Below are positions 1 through 7,583 of a stretch of DNA of 19,393 bases, piece after piece; within the stretch, counting starts at the first letter, position 1, and each line of letters opens with the position of its first letter. The translations under genes were made by a program, and so were the position numbers. The stretch is from Chitinophagaceae bacterium. Lineage in GTDB: Bacteria; Bacteroidota; Bacteroidia; Chitinophagales; Chitinophagaceae. The stretch lies in NCBI GenBank assembly GCA_019454915.1, contig JACFNM010000032.1:1-19393 (forward strand). The letters run 5' to 3'. Under the pieces are notes generated by a model. The model did no database searches. It had not been told where the DNA came from and saw nothing but the letters and a program-made list of their open reading frames with translations.

Positions 1-2
1 GG

Positions 3-131
3 GAAGACCGATGCATTTTAGCGCACGCCGGTAAGGGAGTTGCTTTTTGCACAAAAGATGAATTATTAGAAAAAATTGCGTATCTTACCATTCGGGCGAA
101 ATCCTTTAAACCCTTATTGGAGATAGCTTAG
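3..131 (+). CDS. C-terminal fragment of a HAD-family phosphatase, probably phosphoserine phosphatase-like
   Basis: The gene enters from the left edge and is open in frame 3 until TAG at 129-131, leaving 42 visible residues. The fragment begins EDRCILAHAGKGVAFCTKDE and ends in PLLEIA. An Ala-Gly-x-Gly-x-Ala-Phe turn, then an acidic stretch and a short C-terminal beta strand, resembles the end of SerB-like HAD-IB phosphatases, where this part lies just after the Asp-rich motif IV. The catalytic motifs lie outside the window, so the substrate cannot be read here. If it is SerB, it would hydrolyse phosphoserine in the last step of serine synthesis. The family call rests on this short tail alone; the reading frame itself is likely real because it stays open from the edge and stops shortly before the next gene. 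Confidence 0.5.
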   Translation, partial: EDRCILAHAGKGVAFCTKDELLEKIAYLTIRAKSFKPLLEIA

Positions 132-181
132 GTCATTTTCCAATCCTTTTGAAAACTTTTAAAAACAAAAAACCATTGACT

Positions 182-1030
182 ATGCAAAACAAGTTGTATA
201 ACATTCTTGTTCCGGTAGATTTTACGGGCAAGAATAAATGGGCCATTGCGAAGGCCATTGAGTTGGCAAATAATTTTGACTGTAATATTCATTTAGTCCA
301 CATTGTATTTAAACCGGTGCTACCTTTTGTTCCGGTTGACGTCAGTAAGTACACGCCGTATGCGTCTCATATCAGCATGCAGAGCGGTCGGGCGAAGCTT
401 GCCGCTATGAAAGCGAATTATAAAAATCAACTCTGCGGAAACGGCGAAATTGAAATCAGCCTTCTGCAGGGTCATCCTCAGCAGCAACTGCTGCAATACA
501 TTCAATCTTATAATATGGATATGGTGGTGATTGGGTTATCCAGGTTCAACCTGGTGGAGAGAATCATATCCTCTGTATCCATCAGCCTGCTGGCGAAGAA
601 AACAGATATTCCGATACTGACAGTCCGCTCCGGCGGGCTCGTCAGCCACTTTAAAAAGATTGTATTACCGCTCAACAATGATATTCCCGTTCAACGGGTC
701 AAACTGGCTACCATGTTAGCACGTTCCTTCAGGTCAACGGTTTACCTGGTATCATTGAGAACCGAAAGGCAGCCGGAACAAAGCAACCTGCTGGATAAGA
801 CGCTTGAGCTGGTACAGAGTGTATCCATAATTCCGGTTCAGTGCTTCTTGCTGGAAGGTCAGAATCTGGCAAAAAGTACGTTGGATTTTTCCCGGAGAAT
901 CAATGCTGACCTGATTGTAGGGCAATGCGGGAAAGAATTCCGTTTACCGGGACTTTGGAGCAAATTCACTAATAAGATTTTGTCCTATGCGTCAAAAATT
1001 CCTGTTTTAACTTTTGGCAAAACCGCTTAA
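182..1030 (+). CDS. Tandem-domain universal stress protein (UspA family)
   Basis: Cytoplasmic 282-residue protein with two UspA-type domains, about residues 4-149 and 158-278. Each starts with a beta strand such as YNILVPVDF and ends with PILTV or PVLTF. The family usually binds ATP through G-x2-G-x9-G-(S/T) near each domain's C-terminus. In domain 1 this place reads G118-L-S-R121 and the second glycine is missing; in domain 2 (from G247) the motif is also degenerate. This copy may therefore bind nucleotide poorly or not at all. I chose ATG at 182 because the domain starts six residues later; the frame could extend to a TTG at 149, but that adds only a lysine-rich stretch. It stands alone and converges with the phosphoesterase gene, 64 bases between the stops. 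The family is certain; the physiological role is not. Confidence 0.9.
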   Translation: MQNKLYNILVPVDFTGKNKWAIAKAIELANNFDCNIHLVHIVFKPVLPFVPVDVSKYTPYASHISMQSGRAKLAAMKANYKNQLCGNGEIEISLLQGHPQQQLLQYIQSYNMDMVVIGLSRFNLVERIISSVSISLLAKKTDIPILTVRSGGLVSHFKKIVLPLNNDIPVQRVKLATMLARSFRSTVYLVSLRTERQPEQSNLLDKTLELVQSVSIIPVQCFLLEGQNLAKSTLDFSRRINADLIVGQCGKEFRLPGLWSKFTNKILSYASKIPVLTFGKTA

Positions 1031-1094
1031 CCACAAAAACACGCGGCTATCACCTCTCTCCAGTCTGTTCCTCTGATTTGCTCCGTTTTTACCA

Positions 1095-1589
1095 TTATCT
1101 CTTGCCCAACTCTATTACCTCGCAGTTTCTCAGTTTATCCCCGTCAATTACTAACCGTACCAGTGTCTGTACCTTGTGCCATCCCTGTTTTCCCGCGGCT
1201 CCGGGATTAATGTGCAGACAGTCCAACTGATCATCATACATGATTTTAAGAATATGAGAATGTCCGCTGATAAATAATTTGCTACCGGATTTTAATATCT
1301 CCTGCCTGACACCCGGTGCATATTTTCGGGGGTATCCACCTATGTGTTGCATAAAAACATCCAATTCCTCAATAGCAATATGCAATTTTTCCGGAAACCG
1401 GCTCCTGATCCCGGCGCCGTCAATATTTCCATAAACGCCCCTCAGGGGTTTAAACGATGCCAGTTTCTCTGCTACGTCTTCACTGCCGAAATCTCCACCG
1501 TGCCATATCTCATCGCATTTTGCAAAATGCTTAAAAATGTTTTCATCGAGATAGCCATGGGTATCCGATAAGATTCCTATTTGTTTCAT
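1095..1589 (-). CDS. YfcE/MJ0936-type metallophosphoesterase
   Basis: Calcineurin-like phosphoesterase of 164 residues, the normal length for the small YfcE class. Metal-binding motifs appear in order: D9-T-H11, G31-G-D33, G54-N55-I-D57, H82 followed by IGGYP, and G109-H110-S-H112, then the family's INPGA (residues 127-131). These form the two-metal centre that hydrolyses phosphodiesters, probably with Mn2+; the natural substrate of this class is poorly defined. No signal peptide is present, so it is cytoplasmic. ATG at 1589 is the only sensible start, since the first beta strand (QIGILSDTHG) begins directly after it. The gene diverges from the DUF5107-TPR gene across 133 bases and has no operon partner. 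Family confidence is high; a specific biological role cannot be assigned. Confidence 0.92.
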   Translation of the reverse strand: MKQIGILSDTHGYLDENIFKHFAKCDEIWHGGDFGSEDVAEKLASFKPLRGVYGNIDGAGIRSRFPEKLHIAIEELDVFMQHIGGYPRKYAPGVRQEILKSGSKLFISGHSHILKIMYDDQLDCLHINPGAAGKQGWHKVQTLVRLVIDGDKLRNCEVIELGKR

Positions 1590-1722
1590 GTGTACCTTAT
1601 TGAGTTTTTTTGAGAATTAAATATTGAAAGGGATCGCAAGGATGATATTTAGGCGTTTCTCTGTTTTCTGTGAGATTCTTTTCCTTAATTTTAATGCTCA
1701 TGCCGATATAAATTAATGAATT

Positions 1723-4700
1723 ATGAGAAAGCAATTGATTTTCCTTTTAACTTTTAGTTTGTGGTTTGATGCCTCATTCGGTCAGAAACCATCAACAGTG
1801 AAAGAATATTTGCAGAGTTTTCCAACTTATGCATTTTCTGATCCCAATCCTATGCCGTTGCTATCTCCCGTATATCCCTATTTCCGCTACGATGGATTTA
1901 CGCATAAATCCCAACAGAAGCGCTGGAAAATCGTTGAGCTGGAAAACGATTATATAAAGGTGCTGATTACACCCGAAATCGGCGGGAAAATTTGGGCAGC
2001 TATTGAAAAGAAGTCTAATAAGCCATTTATTTATTATAATCAAACGGTGAAATTTCGCGACATCGCCATGCGCGGACCATGGACCAGTGGGGGACTCGAA
2101 CCGAATTACGGTATCATCGGCCATACGCCTTCTAATGCAACCCCTGTTGATTACCTGACGCGCACTAATGAAGACGGAAGCGTGAGCTGTGTGATAGGAG
2201 TACTGGATTTATTGACCCGTACCAACTGGCGAATAGAAATAAACCTGCCAAAGGATAAGGCTTATTTTACCACGCGGTCTTTTTGGTATAATTCTACCCC
2301 TATCGAGCAGCCTTATTACCACTGGATGAACCTGGGAGTAAAGGCGAAAGGAAACCTCGAATTTATTTTCCCCGGAACGAGCTATATCGGACACAACGGA
2401 GACGCTCATTCCTGGCCCGTAAATGACCAGAATGGGAAACATATCAATTTTTATGAGCAAAATGATTTTGGTGGACCGAAATCCTATCATGTATTTGGGA
2501 AACCTGCGGACTTTTTCGGAGCATACTGGCACGATGATCATACAGGAATGGTGCGTTATGGCGCCTACGACGATAAGGCAGGGAGAAAGATATGGATATG
2601 GGGCTTATCCCAGCAGGGAATGATTTGGGAAGAGTTGCTCACGGATAAAGATGGGCAGTACGTGGAAATTCAGTCAGGTAGATTGTTTAATCAAAATTCG
2701 TCTGCAAGCAGTTATACTCCTTTCAAGCATATTGCCTTTGCCCCTTATGCCACGGACACCTGGAAAGAATATTGGTATCCCGTCTCCCAAACACATGGTA
2801 TTTCAAAAGCCAACCCTTATGGCGCATTGAATGTTAAATATGAACAGGGGTATCTAAAAGTATATTTTTCCGCAGCACAGTTTATTCGTGAAAAGTTAAT
2901 AGTAAAATCCGGGGATAGAACTGTCTATAACAAACACCTTGATCTGTCTCCTTTGCAGGTATTCGCAGATTCTGTTCAGGTAGATATGAATGCGAAAAAT
3001 ATCGTTGCTACACTGGGAGAAAATAAACTGGTTTACCATAGCGATCCGCAATTCGAATCGCTTGCGCGTCCGGTAAAATCACCGGAAAATTTCAACTGGA
3101 ACACGGTCTATGGATTGTATCTGCAGGGAAAAGAATACATGGATCAGAAGATGTTTGTAAGTGCTGAGGAAAAGCTCAGAGAAGCTTTGGTCCGGGATGG
3201 AAATTTTCTACCTGCCGTGGTAAAGATGGCCGAGCTGATGTATCGCAATATGCGATATACGGAAGCCCTGGAGTGGGCAACCCGAGCTATAAGTATAGAC
3301 ACCCATGCTGGCGACGCTAATTATTTTTATGGTATTATCAATTTGCAGTTGGGCAACCTCATAGACGCCAAAGACGGACTGAGTATAGCAGCGCTTACCC
3401 CGGAGTATCGCAGCGCTGCCTACACGGGACTGTCCCGGTTATTTATCAAACAAAAGGATTTTTATCGTTCTATAGAATATGCAGGAAAGGCAGTGGATTA
3501 TAACCGGTTTAATATAGAGGCGCTGATGTTGGAGGCAGTGGCGCTGAGAAGTGTTAAGGATAAAACGAAGGCGGAAGATGCGCTGAATACCATCTTGTCT
3601 TATGACCCCCTGAACCATTTTGCGTATTTTGAGAAATATACCTGGGAAAAATCAGAAGCTACCAGGAGTAATTTCACATCGTTAATCCGTAATGAATTAC
3701 CAGCAGAAACGTTTGCTGAATTAGCCATTTGGTATTATAATGCAGGATTTAGTGAACAGGCTAAGGAAGTGTTTTCTCTTAGCAACAAAAGCGCTGAATC
3801 TGCTATTTGGCTCGCCTTCCTGCAAAATAAAAAAGTAAACACCAGCGACATCGATCCGGCGCTGGTCTTCCTGTTCAGATCAGAGACGGCTATGGCGCTT
3901 GAAGCGTTACTTACGCAGCAACAGGATTGGTTCCTGAAGTATCAACTGGCGCTGATCTATAAAGATAGGAGCCGTGATGACGAATGTAGGCGATTGTTGC
4001 GATCCTGTGGGGATGAACCGGATTACGCGCCTTTTTATGCTACACGGTCTCTGATTTTCAGAGATGCCGATCCGGCACAGAGCCTCCGCGACATCCAAAA
4101 GGCGGTTCAGTTAGACCGGAATCAATGGCGTTACTATAAAATGCTGGCGGAATATTATATAGAGGAGAATCAACCGGCGGATGCACTGAGGACGGTTGAA
4201 CCCTTTTTTAAGTCGCACAGTGATAATTATATTCTGGGCATGTTATACGTCAAAACCCTGATGCTGAATAAACGGTACAAGGAAGCTGATTTACTGCTTT
4301 CCAAACTCAATATCATCCCCTTTGAAGGTGCTACGGAGGGCAAATCATTATATAGGGAAGCCAAGCTGATGCTTGCGCTGGAAGAGATGAAAAAGAAGAA
4401 TTATAAAAAGGCTCAGGCTTATGTTACCCAATCAAGATTATGGCCCGAAAACCTGGGAGTAGGTAAACCCTATGATGATGAAATCGATAGCCGGCTCGAA
4501 GACTGGATGGATTACCTGTGTAGTAATAAGTTGAAAAAGCCGGGGGGAGATGAACTGCTGGATCATATCTTGAAGTTTACTCCGAGGATTGATAATACGA
4601 TCAGAAATTTTATACCGTCCAATGCGTTAGTATCAGCCTGGGCAATTGAAAAAAGAGAGGGAAGAGATAAGGCCCTTGAATGGATAGATGGGCAGATAGT

Positions 4701-4830
4701 CGCGTATCCACGTTTCCGTCCGGTTTTGCAGTGGAGTAAGCATGTATTTGAAAGCGGGAAGGCTGCTTCCTTGCCGGAGAGTATGAAGGATGCAGGATCG
4801 GGGATTCTGGAAGCGTTACTCGCTTTGTAG
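1723..4830 (+). CDS. Secreted DUF5107 protein with C-terminal TPR array
   Basis: A 1035-residue exported protein. The N-terminus (MRKQLIFLLTFSLWFDASFG, then Gln21) is a signal peptide with probable cleavage before Gln, common in Bacteroidota. Residues about 45-355 match DUF5107, a galactose-mutarotase-like beta-sandwich domain; typical stretches are ITPEIGGKIWAA, RGPWTSGGLEPNYG and HWMNLGVKAKG. After a linker of about 100 residues, helical TPR-type repeats run from about 463 to 930 (for example AEEKLREALVRDGNFLPAVV and ALEWATRAISID). The domain is associated with carbohydrate handling, and its many Trp, Tyr and His residues would suit sugar binding or hydrolysis, but I know no firmly established reaction. 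It has no SusC/SusD partner and no operon mate here; the next gene starts 89 bases downstream. Probably periplasmic. Family assignment is secure, function is not. Confidence 0.88.
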   Translation: MRKQLIFLLTFSLWFDASFGQKPSTVKEYLQSFPTYAFSDPNPMPLLSPVYPYFRYDGFTHKSQQKRWKIVELENDYIKVLITPEIGGKIWAAIEKKSNKPFIYYNQTVKFRDIAMRGPWTSGGLEPNYGIIGHTPSNATPVDYLTRTNEDGSVSCVIGVLDLLTRTNWRIEINLPKDKAYFTTRSFWYNSTPIEQPYYHWMNLGVKAKGNLEFIFPGTSYIGHNGDAHSWPVNDQNGKHINFYEQNDFGGPKSYHVFGKPADFFGAYWHDDHTGMVRYGAYDDKAGRKIWIWGLSQQGMIWEELLTDKDGQYVEIQSGRLFNQNSSASSYTPFKHIAFAPYATDTWKEYWYPVSQTHGISKANPYGALNVKYEQGYLKVYFSAAQFIREKLIVKSGDRTVYNKHLDLSPLQVFADSVQVDMNAKNIVATLGENKLVYHSDPQFESLARPVKSPENFNWNTVYGLYLQGKEYMDQKMFVSAEEKLREALVRDGNFLPAVVKMAELMYRNMRYTEALEWATRAISIDTHAGDANYFYGIINLQLGNLIDAKDGLSIAALTPEYRSAAYTGLSRLFIKQKDFYRSIEYAGKAVDYNRFNIEALMLEAVALRSVKDKTKAEDALNTILSYDPLNHFAYFEKYTWEKSEATRSNFTSLIRNELPAETFAELAIWYYNAGFSEQAKEVFSLSNKSAESAIWLAFLQNKKVNTSDIDPALVFLFRSETAMALEALLTQQQDWFLKYQLALIYKDRSRDDECRRLLRSCGDEPDYAPFYATRSLIFRDADPAQSLRDIQKAVQLDRNQWRYYKMLAEYYIEENQPADALRTVEPFFKSHSDNYILGMLYVKTLMLNKRYKEADLLLSKLNIIPFEGATEGKSLYREAKLMLALEEMKKKNYKKAQAYVTQSRLWPENLGVGKPYDDEIDSRLEDWMDYLCSNKLKKPGGDELLDHILKFTPRIDNTIRNFIPSNALVSAWAIEKREGRDKALEWIDGQIVAYPRFRPVLQWSKHVFESGKAASLPESMKDAGSGILEALLAL

Positions 4831-4897
4831 AGGAATCTGTCCCCCTTTTTTCACATCCTGTTAGAATTTTTTGCTCTGGTTTTTGATACAGAACCAG

Positions 4898-4905
4898 TAG
4901 GTTTG
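4898..4905 (+). promoter_or_regulatory. Candidate Bacteroidota -7 element upstream of the arginase-like gene
   Basis: TAGGTTTG matches the Bacteroidota -7 consensus TAnnTTTG at every defined base and lies 14 bases before the ATG at 4920. The nearest upstream TTTG elements end at 4885 (12 bases away) and 4873 (24 bases away); neither has the usual spacing of about 19-21, which weakens the call. If real, the leader is very short. Confidence 0.35.
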
Positions 4906-4919
4906 TAGAAATCATTACT

Positions 4920-6053
4920 ATGAGCGACCTGCTTAGTCTTGCTGATTTTTTGAATCCCGTCAACCGGTATTATTTATCTCACGATGAAGATTACCGTGAA
5001 GGTCAAATCGGCCACCATGTGAAGCTGTATGAAACGGATCTACCCGACCTGGAAGAGGCGGATGTTGTGTTGCTTGGATGCGGGGAGCAGCGGGGAGATG
5101 GCAATCCCGGTTATTCGGCGGGGCCCGATGTTATCCGCAGCCGGTTCTATGAATTGTATTACTGGCATAAAGATATCCGCATTGCGGATTTGGGAAATAT
5201 AAAGCCGGGGGCCACCTTAGCAGATACATATGCCGCTTTGAGAACGGTTACCGCAGAATTGCTGCAGATTGGGAAAACGGTGATAATTATCGGAGGCTCT
5301 CACGATCTTACCCTGGCGCAATATGATGCGTATAAATCCTGGAATCAGATCGTCGAAGCCTCTGTGATTGATGCTATGATTGATATTGAAATGGACAGAT
5401 CTCTTCGCAGCAGAAACTTCCTGATGGAGTTGTTAACAGGTGAGCCTAATTTTATCCGTCATTATAACCATATCGCTTTTCAGAGTTACCTGGTAAACCC
5501 GGGTATGCTGGAGACTATGGATAAATTGAGATTTGATTGTTATCGCCTCGGCGTTGTGAAAGAGCGAATGGATGAGATGGAGCCTGTTTTACGCAATACG
5601 GATCTGTTGAGCATAGACATGAGTGCCTTGTCTCACGCAGCGGCGCCCTGCAATTACCTGTCACCAAACGGACTGGATGGGGAACAGGCATGTACACTCA
5701 CGCGTTTTGCGGGCATGAGTCCTCACCTGAATTCAATAGGTATTTACGGTTATTCCGTAGAGAACGATATCCAGCAATTGAGCGCCAAGCAGATTGCTCA
5801 AATGCTGTGGTATTTTCTGGATGGCAAATGGCAGGGGAGGCATGAGGCTATGTTTGCCGAAAGAGACAACTTCTTTGAGTTCAATACGGCTTTTGCCGAG
5901 ATTGATACGGTGTTTTTGCAAAGTAAAAAAACAGGCCGCTGGTGGATGCAGTTGCCCGATAAATCTTATATAGCGTGTTCTTATCAGGACTATGTTCAGG
6001 CGAGCAGTAATGAAATACCCGAACGTTGGCTGCGGGCCCAGGAGAGGAGCTGA
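4920..6053 (+). CDS. Divergent arginase/formimidoylglutamase-fold protein, probably lacking the Mn site
   Basis: A 377-residue cytoplasmic protein of the ureohydrolase fold. Landmarks of arginase/formimidoylglutamase are recognisable: an N-terminal Rossmann-like strand with GCGEQRGDGNPGYSAGP (residues 53-69), GGSHD at 125-129 in place of GGDHS, DAMID at 151-155 in place of DAHxD, and SIDMSAL at 231-237 in place of SxDxDxxDP. H128 and several Asp residues survive, but the His of the second motif is Met and the second Asp of the third motif is Ser, so a binuclear Mn centre is unlikely. As I recall, Bacteroidota carry a whole clade like this, often annotated formimidoylglutamase. The C-terminal 70 residues lie beyond the core fold. 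No histidine-degradation genes are nearby. Fold is confident; guanidino-hydrolase activity is doubtful. Confidence 0.85.
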   Translation: MSDLLSLADFLNPVNRYYLSHDEDYREGQIGHHVKLYETDLPDLEEADVVLLGCGEQRGDGNPGYSAGPDVIRSRFYELYYWHKDIRIADLGNIKPGATLADTYAALRTVTAELLQIGKTVIIIGGSHDLTLAQYDAYKSWNQIVEASVIDAMIDIEMDRSLRSRNFLMELLTGEPNFIRHYNHIAFQSYLVNPGMLETMDKLRFDCYRLGVVKERMDEMEPVLRNTDLLSIDMSALSHAAAPCNYLSPNGLDGEQACTLTRFAGMSPHLNSIGIYGYSVENDIQQLSAKQIAQMLWYFLDGKWQGRHEAMFAERDNFFEFNTAFAEIDTVFLQSKKTGRWWMQLPDKSYIACSYQDYVQASSNEIPERWLRAQERS

Positions 6054-6117
6054 GGTTAAACTGTATTCCGGCAGGTGATAGCGATATTGTTCGTCTACGC
6101 ATTATCTTTAACTAATT

Positions 6118-7452
6118 ATGTATTCATTTCTCAGGTGGGTATTTGGTTTTACCGGAATGTTCCTTTTCTTTTCCTGTGGTTTTTCCAGCAAGATTCAAAG
6201 GGAGGTGAAGAAGAGCCTGTTGGCGGATTCTTTATTATCCGGTGCATATGTGGGAATATCTGTTTTTGACCCGGAGAGAAATCATTTTGTCTATCAGTAT
6301 CAACCGGACAAATACTTTGTGCCCGCCAGTAATGTGAAGATTGTTTCGTTATATGCCGGATTGAAATATCTTGGCGATAGTCTGATAGGCTTAAAATATA
6401 AGGATAAAAACGACACGCTATTTATCGAGCCGGCCGGAGACCCCAGCTTCCTGCATCCGGATTTCAGCGATCATCCGGTCTTGCATTTTTTAGAGAGATC
6501 TGAGAAGCCCATAGCAATAACTACCGATAACTGGAATTCAAACGCCTGGGGAAAAGGCTGGATGTGGGACGATTACAATGACGCGTTCATGGCTGAGCGA
6601 AGCCCTTTTCCTATGTACGGGAATGTTATTTCCTGGAACCAGGTACGCGATTCTTCCAGCATTGGAGCCTTAGCCCGCGAAGAAGCCTTTATTTATTCAG
6701 TGCCGGATATCAACTGGAAAGTACATTTTAGCGAAGACACGGCGGCGAGGAGGTTTTCTGCAGTTCGTTCATTGACGGGCAATAGGTTCTTTATTACTCA
6801 GGGGCGTGAGATAAATGCCCGGCAGGAGGTTCCGTTTATTACTCAGGGCTTGCGGTCTACAGTAGAATTATTGAGAGACCTGGTAAAAGCGCCTATTGAT
6901 ACCACTGATAGAATGGTGCAGTCAGAATCGGTCATTTATTCCCAGCCGACGGATACCCTGTTAAAAAACATGATGTATCGTAGTGATAATTTTTATGCGG
7001 AACAGCTTCTGCTGATGGCGGCATATCAGCGGTTCGGAGTCATGGATGATCAGCGGTTAATCCAATATCTGCTGAAGAATGATTTGCAGGAATTTCCGCA
7101 GAAGCCGCGCTGGGTAGACGGGAGCGGGTTGAGTCGTTATAATTTATTTACGCCCGAAGATATGGTTTGGATACTCCGGAAGATGGAAAAGGATTTTGGA
7201 GCGGAAAGGTTAAAGCATATTTTCCCGGCGGGCGGGCAGGGAACACTGCATGATTCCTTTAGAGAATTTCAGGACAGAATATATGCTAAATCAGGTTCGA
7301 TGTCCGGTGTTTTTTGTCTGAGTGGATATCTTCAAAGCCAATCCGGTAAACGGTTGATTTTTTCGCTGATGATCAATAATTATACACAGGGTGGCCGGTT
7401 GCTTCGGAGAAAGGTGGCGTCTTTTCTGCATCAGGTTGTATCAAAGTATTAA
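6118..7452 (+). CDS. dacB: D-alanyl-D-alanine carboxypeptidase/endopeptidase, PBP4 (peptidase S13) type
   Basis: Penicillin-binding protein 4 homologue of 444 residues, somewhat shorter than the usual 450-490. The three active-site motifs are present and spaced as in the family: S71-N-V-K74 with the nucleophilic serine, S289-D-N291, and K391-S-G393 (KSG in place of KTG, a common variant). DGSGLSRYN (334-342) is a further S13 hallmark. It trims or cleaves peptidoglycan peptides in the periplasm. The N-terminus has a hydrophobic stretch ending in FFSC with Cys20, so it is probably a lipoprotein, although the residues before the Cys fit the lipobox only loosely. ATG at 6118 is favoured because it gives this signal. 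It follows the arginase-like gene by 64 bases; a hairpin lies just after its stop. Gene symbol by family similarity. Confidence 0.92.
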   Translation: MYSFLRWVFGFTGMFLFFSCGFSSKIQREVKKSLLADSLLSGAYVGISVFDPERNHFVYQYQPDKYFVPASNVKIVSLYAGLKYLGDSLIGLKYKDKNDTLFIEPAGDPSFLHPDFSDHPVLHFLERSEKPIAITTDNWNSNAWGKGWMWDDYNDAFMAERSPFPMYGNVISWNQVRDSSSIGALAREEAFIYSVPDINWKVHFSEDTAARRFSAVRSLTGNRFFITQGREINARQEVPFITQGLRSTVELLRDLVKAPIDTTDRMVQSESVIYSQPTDTLLKNMMYRSDNFYAEQLLLMAAYQRFGVMDDQRLIQYLLKNDLQEFPQKPRWVDGSGLSRYNLFTPEDMVWILRKMEKDFGAERLKHIFPAGGQGTLHDSFREFQDRIYAKSGSMSGVFCLSGYLQSQSGKRLIFSLMINNYTQGGRLLRRKVASFLHQVVSKY

Positions 7453-7473
7453 TTACCCCGGTGTCCGGAGTAA
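7453..7473 (+). terminator. Hairpin directly after the PBP4 stop codon
   Basis: TTACCCCGG (7453-7461), a 3-base loop TGT, and CCGGAGTAA (7465-7473) form a 9-base-pair stem with one C-A mismatch, starting at the base after the stop codon. No T-run follows, so this is not a classic intrinsic terminator; it may be a 3' end stabiliser or may slow transcription between the convergent PBP4 and DPP IV genes. The remaining bases to 7583 show nothing else. Confidence 0.45.
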
Positions 7474-7583
7474 TAGTTCACGGGTTGATTACATAGTCAC
7501 CGAAGGCAACATTGACTGAAACAGCATTCACGTATCGCGAATCTGCTTAATCCTGAATCCCCAATTCAATGTGTCCAACCTGC

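Noticed and set aside
1344..1352. HIGGYP in place of a GHG/THGH-type motif in the YfcE-like protein as a possible lost active site.
   Set aside because: His82 is kept, all other metal motifs are intact, and as I recall this wording is normal for Bacteroidota homologues.
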